64,000 nucleotides of DNA, from positions 122,322-186,321 of the forward strand of contig NZ_JAIQDG010000023.1 of assembly GCF_020037125.1 (NCBI RefSeq), written 5' to 3'. The notes under the pieces are model-generated. The model was not told the DNA's origin. It searched no databases and worked only from the letters and a program-made list of their open reading frames with translations. Both the position numbers and the translations under genes were made by a program. Below are positions 27,673 to 36,169 of the stretch, piece by piece. Numbering within the stretch: position 1 is the first letter of the stretch; every line of letters begins with the position of its first letter. This DNA is from Myxococcus sp. RHSTA-1-4. Lineage in GTDB: Bacteria; Myxococcota; Myxococcia; Myxococcales; Myxococcaceae.

Positions 27673-28080
27673 ATGAAAAAGGTCATCTTCGCCTGTGTGC
27701 ACAATGCCGGCCGTTCGCAGATGGCGGCGGCGTTCTTCAATGTGATGGCGGACCCGGACAAGGCGCGTGCGCTGTCCGCGGGGACGCAGCCCGGAGAGCG
27801 CGTGCACCCGGAGGTGCTGGAGACGATGCGTGACATCGGCCTCGACCTCTCTGACGCGAAGCCCCGTCTGCTGACGGATGACCTGGCGCGCGACGCGCAC
27901 TGGCTCATCACCCTGGGTTGCGGCGAGGCGTGCCCCCATGTCCCGGGGCTCCAGCGCGAGGACTGGCCGCTGGAGGACCCGAAGGGAAAGACGGTGCAGC
28001 AGGTGGAGCGCATCCGCGACGAGGTGGCCGCGCGCGTGGCGGGGTTGCTGGAGCGCGAAGGCTGGATGCGCGCCGGGTAG
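27673..28080 (+). CDS. arsC: Arsenate reductase, thioredoxin-coupled ArsC type
   Basis: A 135-residue low-molecular-weight protein-tyrosine-phosphatase-fold enzyme reducing arsenate to arsenite. The catalytic loop is Cys8-V-H-N-A-G-Arg14-Ser15. Cys83 and Cys87 (LGCGEACPHVPG) match the second and third redox cysteines of the S. aureus-type enzyme, in which the disulfide cascade is recycled by thioredoxin; here they are three residues apart rather than six. The final helix (VQQVERIRDEVAARV) matches the family. ATG at 27673 follows GAGGGG. No arsR, acr3 or arsB is adjacent, so export would rely on unlinked genes. A plain tyrosine phosphatase is less likely given the Cys pair. Confidence 0.87.
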   Translation: MKKVIFACVHNAGRSQMAAAFFNVMADPDKARALSAGTQPGERVHPEVLETMRDIGLDLSDAKPRLLTDDLARDAHWLITLGCGEACPHVPGLQREDWPLEDPKGKTVQQVERIRDEVAARVAGLLEREGWMRAG

Positions 28081-28248
28081 CGCGCGCCGCCCTCCGGCGC
28101 CGGGCGCCAGGGCCGGGCCGGCCAGGGAAGGGGATGGACCGTCCGGCACCGGGGCCCGACCGCTCGGCCCCGGGAGCGACGTTCCAGGCCGGGGCCGTGC
28201 GCATCCTGGGGACGTCTCGAGCCGTCTCCCAGTCCGAGGTGCGCAGTC

Positions 28249-29859
28249 ATGTCCACGTACGTTCCCCAGAACCCGGCCCCTCTCGGCGCGCCCGCCGCTT
28301 TGTCCCAGGCGTCGTCCCCCGGCATGGCGCCACGCTCCGGAGCGTCTCCTTTCCCGGCGCCGGACCGGCCGTCGCTTCCCGCCGCCTTGCTGCCGCCCCA
28401 GGTGCGCGCCCCGCGTCCCATGCTGGTTGCGGCCCTGGGGCTGGGCGTGCTCGCGGAGGTGCTGCTGGACCGGCCTCGGTGGGGCGTGTCCTTCCCGTTG
28501 ATGGTGGTGGCCCTGCTGGGGGCGCTCGCGCTGCTGGGTGGGCGTGAGGGGTGGCAGCGCGCGCGGCCCAATGCATGGCTCGCGGCGCCACTGCTCGTCA
28601 TCTCCGGCTTCGTGGCGGTGCGCGCGAGCCCGTGGCTGCTGGTGCTCAACGTGCTGACGTCGGGCGTGCTGCTCCTGCTGCTCGCGCACTTCTGGGGGGC
28701 GGGCCGGGTGCAGAGGCTGGGGCTCGTGGGTTATCCCCTGGTGGCGCTGGGCTCCGTACTCAAGGGCATGTCGTACCCGCCCGCGCTCGTGCGGGACTCG
28801 GTGGACCTGAAGGTCGCGCGCGAGCAGGCGCCGCGCCTGGTGCCCTTCGCTCGCGGCCTGCTCATCGCCCTGCCGGTGCTCACCGTGTTCGGCGTGCTGC
28901 TGGAGTCCGCCGACGCGGCGTTCGCCTCGGCCATCAGCCGGGTGCTGGCCGTGGACCTGTGGGCGCTGTTCGGGACGGCCATCGGCCGCGCCATCGGCGT
29001 GCTGTTCTCCGCGTGCGTGGCGGCGGGGGTGCTCGGCCATGCGCTGCGCCGGCGCAAGGGGCGGGAGCTGGGAGAGGACGAGGTGGCGCCGGCCCGGCCG
29101 CGCCTGGGGCTCACGGAGGCGCTCACGCTCATCCTCGCGGTGGACGCGCTCTTCCTCGTGTTCGCCGGCTTCCAGGTGGCGTACCTGTTCATCGGCGGCG
29201 CCTCGTCTCCCGCGGAGGGCTACACCTATGCGGAGTACGCGCGCCGGGGCTTCTTCGAGCTGCTCGTCGTGTCCATGCTCACCCTGGCGCTCGTCATGGC
29301 GCTGGCGCGGTGGACTCGCCGGGAGTCCCCGCTGGCGGAAGGGGCCTTCCGGGTGGGGGCTTCTCTCATGGTGGCGCTCACCCTGGTCATCCTCGCGTCG
29401 GCGGTGAAGCGCATGGCGCTCTACGAGGACGCCTTTGGCTACACGCGGCTGCGCCTCTTCACCCACGTCTTCATGTTCGCGCTGGGCGCGGTGCTGGCGT
29501 GGCGCGCGGTGACGCTGTGGTGGCGGCCCGAGCGGTTCGCCATCGGCGCCTTCGCCACGGCGCTGGGCGCGGTGGTGGCGGTGAATGCCATCAACCCGGA
29601 CGCGCTCATCGTCCGCCTCAACCTCGCGAGCCCCACCGAGCCGGGCCGCCCGGACGTGGGCTACCTCAGCACCCTCTCCGCGGACGTGGTGCCGGCGCTG
29701 GTGCGTGGCACCGGCTCCTCCGTGGAGTGGCGCGCCGGCATGCTGGGCCGGTTCGCGGACCGGCTGCCGGAGGAGGCCGGCGCCACCTGGCCCGAGTGGA
29801 ACCTCGCGCACTGGCGGGCGCTGCGGGCGCTCCAGGACGCGGGCGTGGCCGTGCGGTAG
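28249..29859 (+). CDS. DUF4173-type multi-pass membrane protein
   Basis: A 536-residue protein with a Pro/Ala-rich cytoplasmic N-terminus of about 60 residues, then 12 or so hydrophobic helices and a short C-terminal soluble tail. The YAEYARRGFFELLVVSML segment (about residues 325-342) is the signature region of DUF4173/DUF4153 proteins. Function is unknown in the family. ATG at 28249 has GAGG 9 bases upstream. It converges on the TonB-family gene, 64 bases away. Confidence 0.85.
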   Translation: MSTYVPQNPAPLGAPAALSQASSPGMAPRSGASPFPAPDRPSLPAALLPPQVRAPRPMLVAALGLGVLAEVLLDRPRWGVSFPLMVVALLGALALLGGREGWQRARPNAWLAAPLLVISGFVAVRASPWLLVLNVLTSGVLLLLLAHFWGAGRVQRLGLVGYPLVALGSVLKGMSYPPALVRDSVDLKVAREQAPRLVPFARGLLIALPVLTVFGVLLESADAAFASAISRVLAVDLWALFGTAIGRAIGVLFSACVAAGVLGHALRRRKGRELGEDEVAPARPRLGLTEALTLILAVDALFLVFAGFQVAYLFIGGASSPAEGYTYAEYARRGFFELLVVSMLTLALVMALARWTRRESPLAEGAFRVGASLMVALTLVILASAVKRMALYEDAFGYTRLRLFTHVFMFALGAVLAWRAVTLWWRPERFAIGAFATALGAVVAVNAINPDALIVRLNLASPTEPGRPDVGYLSTLSADVVPALVRGTGSSVEWRAGMLGRFADRLPEEAGATWPEWNLAHWRALRALQDAGVAVR

Positions 29860-29923
29860 CAGGGCACGTGGGGGCTCCGGAGTGGGATGCGGCTGCCCAC
29901 GGCCGAGGGGCCGGGCCCGTGAC

Positions 29924-30781
29924 TCAGCGCAGGTGGTAGTTGAAGGGCAGCTCGACGGTGACGCGCCCTCCCAGCTCCGGCGGTGGTGCCGGAAAGGGCG
30001 CGGCGTCGCGCACGGCCTGCATCGCGGCGTCGCACAGCACGGAGTGGGGGCAGCGGCCGGCAATCTCCAGGCCGAGGAGCTGGCCCCTCGCGCCCACGGA
30101 GATGCGCACCACCAGCCTGCCCTGGATGCCGGCCATGGCCGCCTGATGCGGGTAGCGCACGTTCTCGAAGCGGTCGCGGAACATCGTCTTGAAGTACTGC
30201 TCCCGCCACGTCGTCAGTTGCTCCTCCGTGGGGCGGGGCGGCGGCGGCGCGAGGACGAGGCCCGGGTTGGTCGCACCCAGCACGCCCTGCACGAGGCCTC
30301 CCACCACGCCGCCCGCGACTCCGCCGGGGACTCCCTCCTCGAGGCCGGCGGTGGCCTCCTCCGTCACGGTGTCCGGGGGCGGTGCCTGCTCGGTCCCGGC
30401 CGGTGGGCGCTCCGGCTGGCTGGAAGTGGGCGGACGCTTGGAGACGGTGGGCTTCGGGAAGGGGCGTGCCCTGCAAGCCACTGTCTCGCGGGTGACGCTG
30501 GCCGGGGTGGAGGAGGCCGTGGCCGCGGGGGGCGGCGGAGGGGGGGCCGGCACGAGCCGGAGGATGAGCTCTCCACCGTCATTCCTGGCAAAGGCACCGC
30601 CCCGGCCGGAGCCGTGCCAGAAGACGGTGAGGCCCAGGAGCGCGAGGGCATGGAGGCCGATGACGAGCGGCACCACCCACAGGGTGCGTGCGCGCTCCCG
30701 GGCCTGCCGGGCGCGGGCGTGCAGGACGGAGGCGAACAGGGCCCCCTCGAAGGTGCCTGCCTTCGCGCCTGCGTCCGGCAT
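29924..30781 (-). CDS. TonB-family energy-transducer-like protein
   Basis: A 285-residue protein with a cytoplasmic N-terminus, one transmembrane helix (about residues 35-55: WVVPLVIGLHALALLGLTVF), a Pro-rich spacer, a Gly-rich segment (GGVAGGVVGGLVQGVLG) and a C-terminal TonB domain (about 195-285) with the YPHQAAMAGIQGRLVVRISV core. TonB proteins relay ion-gradient energy from ExbB/ExbD to outer-membrane receptors, but no exbBD or receptor gene is nearby. Two Cys in the C-terminal domain (GRCPHSVLC) may form a disulfide. ATG at 30781 is preceded by GAGAGGGGA, a good site. It is 185 bases downstream of the methyltransferase on the same strand. Confidence 0.85.
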   Translation of the reverse strand: MPDAGAKAGTFEGALFASVLHARARQARERARTLWVVPLVIGLHALALLGLTVFWHGSGRGGAFARNDGGELILRLVPAPPPPPPAATASSTPASVTRETVACRARPFPKPTVSKRPPTSSQPERPPAGTEQAPPPDTVTEEATAGLEEGVPGGVAGGVVGGLVQGVLGATNPGLVLAPPPPRPTEEQLTTWREQYFKTMFRDRFENVRYPHQAAMAGIQGRLVVRISVGARGQLLGLEIAGRCPHSVLCDAAMQAVRDAAPFPAPPPELGGRVTVELPFNYHLR

Positions 30782-30966
30782 GGACGTGTCCCCTCTCCCA
30801 CCCTCGAATGCCGCGGGGTGGCCCGGCCATCAGTCACACAGGGTGGTGGCGGTCCCCCTCGCCGTAAAGGGGGGAGGCCTCCCGTGTCCGTGCGGGGGGC
30901 CCCATTGTTTCCCGGCGGATGTCCGCGGGGCCGCATTGCCGGTGGGGGTGTACCGTGGAGGGCTGC

Positions 30967-31581
30967 TCAGCCCGTGGGCCCCGCGTCCGGTGGCTTGCGG
31001 AAGACGACGGTGAGGTTGTTGCTGGGCATGTCCACCACGCGCTCGCGGCGCAGGCCATGCCGCTCGGCCTCGGCGGTGACGGCGCCGAGCTCCCGCACGC
31101 CCCAGGCCTCGTTCCTGGCACGAAGGGACGCGTCGAAGGCGAGGTTGCTGGGGGCCGTCTCGCGGCCCTCGACGAAGTAGGGGCCGTACATGACCAGCAG
31201 TCCGCCCGGTGACAGCACGCGCCCGGCGCCCCGCATCAACCCCTGGCAGGACGCCCAGGGTGAGATGTGAATCATGTTCACGTTGAGGATGACGTCCGCG
31301 GACGTCACGGGCCACGTGCCGGTGCTCGCGTCGAGGGGGAGGGGCGGGAGCAGGTTGGGCGGGCCCTCCTCGGCGCGCCACGCGGCGATGCTCTCCAGCG
31401 ACTCGGGGTCCACGTCCGTGGGCTGCCAGAGGAGGCCGGGGAAGGCGCGGGCGAAGAAGACGGCATGCTGGCCGGTGCCGCTCGCCACCTCCAGCACCGT
31501 GCCGGAGGCGGGCATCACCTCGCGGAGGACGGCGAGCAGGGGCTCGCGGTTGCGTTCCGGGGCCGGGGCATGACGCTTCAT
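30967..31581 (-). CDS. DUF938 class I SAM-dependent methyltransferase
   Basis: A 204-residue protein. The SAM-binding motif I is VLEVASGTGQHA (about residues 29-40); WQPTDVDPES carries the acidic residue that contacts the ribose; ILNVNMIHISPW corresponds to motif IV. The N-P-A-P-E-R-N opening and the GQHAVFFA segment are specific to the DUF938 family, whose substrate is unknown. ATG at 31581. Co-directional with the Ser/Thr kinase gene upstream (70 bases), but no functional tie is seen. Confidence 0.88.
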   Translation of the reverse strand: MKRHAPAPERNREPLLAVLREVMPASGTVLEVASGTGQHAVFFARAFPGLLWQPTDVDPESLESIAAWRAEEGPPNLLPPLPLDASTGTWPVTSADVILNVNMIHISPWASCQGLMRGAGRVLSPGGLLVMYGPYFVEGRETAPSNLAFDASLRARNEAWGVRELGAVTAEAERHGLRRERVVDMPSNNLTVVFRKPPDAGPTG

Positions 31582-31651
31582 GCCCGTGGGTGTCTCACAT
31601 CCTCCCGGGCTCGCGCGAGGGCTGGGGAGGCGCTCCGTGCCCCGGAGGACG

Positions 31652-33226
31652 TCAGGGGGCCGTGTGCGTGGCGGGCGCCGAGGTGTGCGGGCGCTGGACG
31701 GGGAAGGAGGGCAGGTAGCAGGCGCCCTTGTAGTCGTAGGCGTCGTCGTCGCAGGGGGACTTCACGCGGGCCAGCTCGTACCAGCAGCCACCGCGCAGCT
31801 CCACCTCGCCCTTGCGGTTGCAGGGCGGCTTGCGCTGGCCGGGAAAGGGACGGTCCGGCATCGGCAGGTGGAAGCCCGGAGGAAGGTTGAGCGAAGGCAC
31901 CGGCGCGAGGATGGTGACGGGCGAGGCCACGGCGGCGTCTCCCACCGCCACGGTGCCTCCATCGCAAGCAGCCAGGTCCGGCGTGGCCCGTGCCACGGCG
32001 AATTCCTCGTAGTCAGGAGCGGGACGCAGGAACCAGCCCGTCGCGGCGGACAGTAGGGACATGCCCACGGTGGCCAGCGTGAGCCAGGCCCGCCAGAGGG
32101 GCCCGTGGGAGGTGTGCGGTGTGGGCGCGGGCCGCTGCTCCGTGCCGTTCGTGGGGGAGGGCATGGAGTCAGGCCCGGTGCTCCTCGCGTGGAGGTGTGG
32201 GCGCTCGTGCTCGGAGCCGTACGGGTGTGCACGCGCGGGCGTGTGCCCGGTGCTCCTCGCGCCGGCCCGTGCGGCGGCGTGGGGCACGGGAGGCACGGGC
32301 CCGGAGAGCGGCAGGTCCGCCCGGGGGCCCGCCGTGGCCGCGGCCTCCTCCAGCGCCCGCGCGACGGCCGCGCTCTGGCCTCCGAGGCGCTCCTCGGGGC
32401 GCTCCGCGAGCATTCGCAGGATGAGGTCATCGAGCTCCGCGCACACGGCCGGGTCGTACAGGCGCGGAGGCGTGAGCGGTGTCACCGTGCCCGCGTCCGC
32501 TGCCGGGTGGCCGACGCGTGGCGGCGGTGGGTACGTGCCGGTGACGAGCTGGTAGGCGGTGACGCCGAGGGCGAACACGTCATCCGCGGGCTGCGACTCG
32601 TAGTTCGCGGTCGGGTGGCTGCGGTAGTCCCACTGGAAGCGGATGGCCTCCGGGCTGCGGTACGGCGGCGTTCCCGGCGGCAGCGGTGGGGCCGTGAGCG
32701 GGGCCGCGCCGCGGATGGTGCCCGCGCCGAAGTCGGTGAGGATGGCCTGGCCGTCGCTCGCGCGCACCAGCACGTTGTCGCCCTTCACGTCGCGGTGGAC
32801 GGCGCCCACCGCGTGTGTCGCCTCCAGCGCCCGGGCCACCTGCGCGAGGACCTGGAGCACCTGCCGGGAGGTGGGGTGCCGCTCCCTTCCCCAGTCGTAG
32901 AGCGGCTGTCCCTCCACCCACTCCATGACGAGGTAGGGGAACGGACCCGCCGGGTGGGGCCACAGGCCATTTCCGTGAAGGCGGGGGATGGCGGGGTGCT
33001 GGATGCGGGAGAGCATCTCCGCCTCGCGCTCGAAGCGCAGGTCCAGCGGGCGCGTGGCCAGCTTGAGGGCGAAGGGCCCGGCGCCCGGGTCCCCGATGCG
33101 CTCGACGCGATAGACGGCGCCGTAGTTGCCCCGTCCCCTGCGCTCCAGCACCCGCCAGGAGCCGACCTCCGTACCCGGTGGGAGTGAGGCTGGCGCGAGG
33201 TCCTGCATTGACCGTGGTGTCTCCAT
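31652..33226 (-). CDS. Ser/Thr protein kinase with transmembrane helix and Cys-rich extracytoplasmic tail
   Basis: A 524-residue Hanks-type kinase of the myxobacterial kind. Kinase landmarks: glycine loop GRGNYGAVYRVE (31-42), Lys55, catalytic loop HRDVKGDN with Asp146 (144-151), DFG at 165-167, and an APE-equivalent SPEAIRF. A Pro/Ala-rich linker leads to one transmembrane helix at about 377-400. The tail of about 120 residues outside the membrane holds a two-pair Cys module (RKPPCNRKGEVELRGGCWYE, then CDDDAYDYKGACYLP), a motif seen behind many myxobacterial kinases, perhaps a ligand-sensing head. No adjacent phosphatase or target gene. Divergent from the dioxygenase gene. Confidence 0.93.
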   Translation of the reverse strand: METPRSMQDLAPASLPPGTEVGSWRVLERRGRGNYGAVYRVERIGDPGAGPFALKLATRPLDLRFEREAEMLSRIQHPAIPRLHGNGLWPHPAGPFPYLVMEWVEGQPLYDWGRERHPTSRQVLQVLAQVARALEATHAVGAVHRDVKGDNVLVRASDGQAILTDFGAGTIRGAAPLTAPPLPPGTPPYRSPEAIRFQWDYRSHPTANYESQPADDVFALGVTAYQLVTGTYPPPPRVGHPAADAGTVTPLTPPRLYDPAVCAELDDLILRMLAERPEERLGGQSAAVARALEEAAATAGPRADLPLSGPVPPVPHAAARAGARSTGHTPARAHPYGSEHERPHLHARSTGPDSMPSPTNGTEQRPAPTPHTSHGPLWRAWLTLATVGMSLLSAATGWFLRPAPDYEEFAVARATPDLAACDGGTVAVGDAAVASPVTILAPVPSLNLPPGFHLPMPDRPFPGQRKPPCNRKGEVELRGGCWYELARVKSPCDDDAYDYKGACYLPSFPVQRPHTSAPATHTAP

Positions 33227-33459
33227 GAGAGCCGTCCCTGAGTGGGGGCGGTCCGCTCCGCCCGTGCCGGGACACTACCCCATGGGTGGACAGGCTGATA
33301 ACCTCTCTGCTGAGTAAGATTTCATCCGGGACCGGGGCTTTCGACCCTGGCGCTACCCGTGTGTCCGTTGCCTGGGAGACGCGGGGTGTCCGCTCGCCCG
33401 GTGCATGGGCGATGAGCGGGCGCCCGTGAGATAGTCCCCTTGCGCCACAGGAGGCTGGG

Positions 33460-34290
33460 ATGACGAACCGGGCGGGACTTTTCGAGCGGCAGGGCTATCT
33501 CGTGCTGCCGGGGTTCGTCTCCGCGGCGGCCTGTGACGCCTTGAAGGCCCGCGCCGAGGAGCTGGTGGCCGGCTTCCAGCCGGAGACCGTCTCCATCTTC
33601 ACCACCCACGAGCAGACCCGGACGTCGGACGCGTATTTCCTCTCCTCCGGCGACGCCATCCGGTTCTTCTTCGAGGAGGGCGCCTTCCGGCCCGACGGCT
33701 CGCTGAAGCAGGACAAGACGCTGTCCATCAACAAGATAGGCCACGCGCTCCATGACCTGGACCCGCGCTTCGACCGGTTCTCCCGCACGCCGGAGCTGGC
33801 CGCGCTCGCGTCGGAGCTGGGGATGCGCGAGCCCCTGCTGCTCCAGTCCATGTACATCTTCAAGCAGCCCCACATCGGCGGCGAGGTGAACTCCCACCAG
33901 GACTCCACGTTCCTCTACACGGAGCCGCCCACCTGCCTGGGCTTCTGGTTCGCCCTGGAGGACGCCACGCTGGAGAACGGCTGCCTGTGGGCGCTGCCCG
34001 GCGGGCACGCGCTGGGCCTGAAGAAGCGCTTCGTCCGCGCCGAGGGCGGAGGGACCACCTTCCGTGTGCTCGACCCCACGCCCCTGCCGGAAGAGGGCAT
34101 GGTGCCGCTGGAGGTGGAGAAGGGCACGCTGGTGGTGCTCCACGGCCTGCTGCCCCACCGCAGCGGCCCCAACACCTCACCGAAGAGCCGGCACGCCTAC
34201 GCCCTGCACCTCATCGACGGCACCGCCAGGTACCCCGAGGACAACTGGCTGCACCGCTCGCCGTCCATGCCACCGCGCGGCTTCTCCTGA
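33460..34290 (+). CDS. Phytanoyl-CoA dioxygenase (PhyH) family protein
   Basis: A 276-residue Fe(II)/2-oxoglutarate-dependent dioxygenase. Iron ligands: His146 and Asp148 in NSHQDSTFLY, and His233 in LLPHRSGPN; Arg in HRSG or nearby would bind the 2-oxoglutarate carboxylate. The family hydroxylates very different substrates (fatty acyl-CoA, ectoine, antibiotics, polyamines), and no neighbour narrows it down. ATG at 33460 follows AGGAGGC, a clear ribosome-binding site. Divergent from the kinase gene (233 bases). Confidence 0.9.
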   Translation: MTNRAGLFERQGYLVLPGFVSAAACDALKARAEELVAGFQPETVSIFTTHEQTRTSDAYFLSSGDAIRFFFEEGAFRPDGSLKQDKTLSINKIGHALHDLDPRFDRFSRTPELAALASELGMREPLLLQSMYIFKQPHIGGEVNSHQDSTFLYTEPPTCLGFWFALEDATLENGCLWALPGGHALGLKKRFVRAEGGGTTFRVLDPTPLPEEGMVPLEVEKGTLVVLHGLLPHRSGPNTSPKSRHAYALHLIDGTARYPEDNWLHRSPSMPPRGFS

Positions 34291-34887
34291 GCGCCGGGTG
34301 TGCGGGCAGCGGGCGGGGCGGGCCACTGTCCCCCTGCCAGGTGCCACCCCGGGTCCGGTAGGAGACATGCTGGGAGTGCTCAATTTCCTGGAATGTGGAA
34401 TCAGGGCCGGGAGCGCGGCCCCGGAGGGCAGGGCCCCTGTCCTGAAGCGCCGGTTCGTGGGGGGCCCAACTTCGGTCCAGCCGACAAAGTGCCCTTCATG
34501 GGATGGGGGGTCCTGGAACCGGGAGCGTCCCCAGCCCATGATGGCGGGCCTTGAGATGGCTCGTCCTCCCACACCCCGTCCAGGGCCCCATGCCCCAGGT
34601 GCCGCCGGTCTCCGCCGGGGCGCTCGTGGGGTTCCACGGCAGGGGGGCGGGCCGCGTGTTATCTCTGGCATTGCCGCCCCGGGTCGGAGAGAGTCCAGCG
34701 CAGGCTTCCCCTCCTTCCAGGAGGGCGGGTCCCTGGAGGCGCTCCTGTGTACGGAGGGCTGCCTGCCAGTCTTGGGACACGGAAGGGGTGGGCTGCCTCA
34801 CATCCTCGTCCGGCACCTTGTTGTACCGGAGTGGCAGGTCGCACCTTTGAGGCGACCGGCCTGAAACCCATTTCGAAGGAGCCTCAC
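34291..34887. other. Long leader region upstream of infC
   Basis: A 597-base non-coding stretch between the dioxygenase stop and the infC start. No thrS or other gene is found; frames open here show no coding signal. A hairpin (GGTCGC / GCGACC, 9-base loop, 34837-34857) sits 30 bases before the start codon. The promoter cannot be placed. The length would allow post-transcriptional control of IF-3, as in other bacteria, but this is inference. Confidence 0.55.
34837..34857 (+). promoter_or_regulatory. Hairpin in the infC leader
   Basis: A 6-base stem, GGTCGC / GCGACC, with a 9-base loop, ending 30 bases upstream of the start codon. It might shape leader folding; no regulatory role is shown. 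Confidence 0.3.
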
Positions 34888-35613
<726 letters not shown>

Positions 35614-35625
35614 AGGAAACCGCTG

Positions 35626-35654
35626 ACACGCGGTGGAGCCGCTCCACCGCGTGT
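35626..35654 (+). terminator. Strong hairpin after infC
   Basis: A 14-base perfect inverted repeat, ACACGCGGTGGAGC / GCTCCACCGCGTGT, with one unpaired base between the arms (effectively a tight loop), 12 bases after the infC stop. No T-tract follows. Confidence 0.6.
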
Positions 35655-35759
35655 GGCGGAACGCCGCGCCTCCGTGAGCCCGGAGAGGCTCCGGGCGCGG
35701 AAGGATGGGCGGGCGGAAGCCTCGCAGCCGGCCCACTCCCGCGTGCGCCCGGCGGGCCG

Positions 35760-35990
35760 GGTGCTCCAGGTTGCGAGGGTGGGCGTGTCGCCCGGGTTCC
35801 ACAGGGGGTGCACCGCGCCCCGCGGAATGTCGAGCACGTCTCCGGCGCGCAGGGCGCCGACGATGACCTCGAAGCGCTCGCCCTGGGCCGGGTGGAAGTG
35901 GGGCTGGGTGCCGCGGTGAAGCCCGTCGCGCCGCGAGATGCCGTGGACATCCGGAGTGGGTCGTCCCGTACCTGATGCCCTCGAATGGTG
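35760..35990 (-). pseudogene. Degenerate cupin-domain gene
   Basis: On the minus strand a recognisable cupin fragment survives: GTQPHFHPAQGERFEVIVG (metal-binding His and Glu), joined to LRAGDVLDIPRGAVHPLWNP with the segment between the two cupin motifs shortened. Upstream, matching sequence moves to another frame and no start codon or full N-terminus can be found; downstream the frame runs on into antisense of infC. I read it as a decayed or internally deleted gene rather than a short functional protein. Confidence 0.5.
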
Positions 35991-36169
35991 TGCCGCGGAC
36001 CCGGGCGCAAGGGCTGCTTGCTCACGCAACGCTTGCGCACGTGGAACAGATGCATCCGGGTTGCACCGTCTCACGCAGCCTCCATCCAGGCCTGTGTTGA
36101 CTGGTTGGCACAGAAGTCGCTTGGAGTGTCTCTCGGGTTGACGTGGCGACGTGCCGACCGGAGAGGGCC

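Noticed and set aside
34291..34887. A protein-coding gene in the infC leader
   Set aside because: Open frames here lack a ribosome-binding site, family similarity or a third-position pattern; more likely untranslated.
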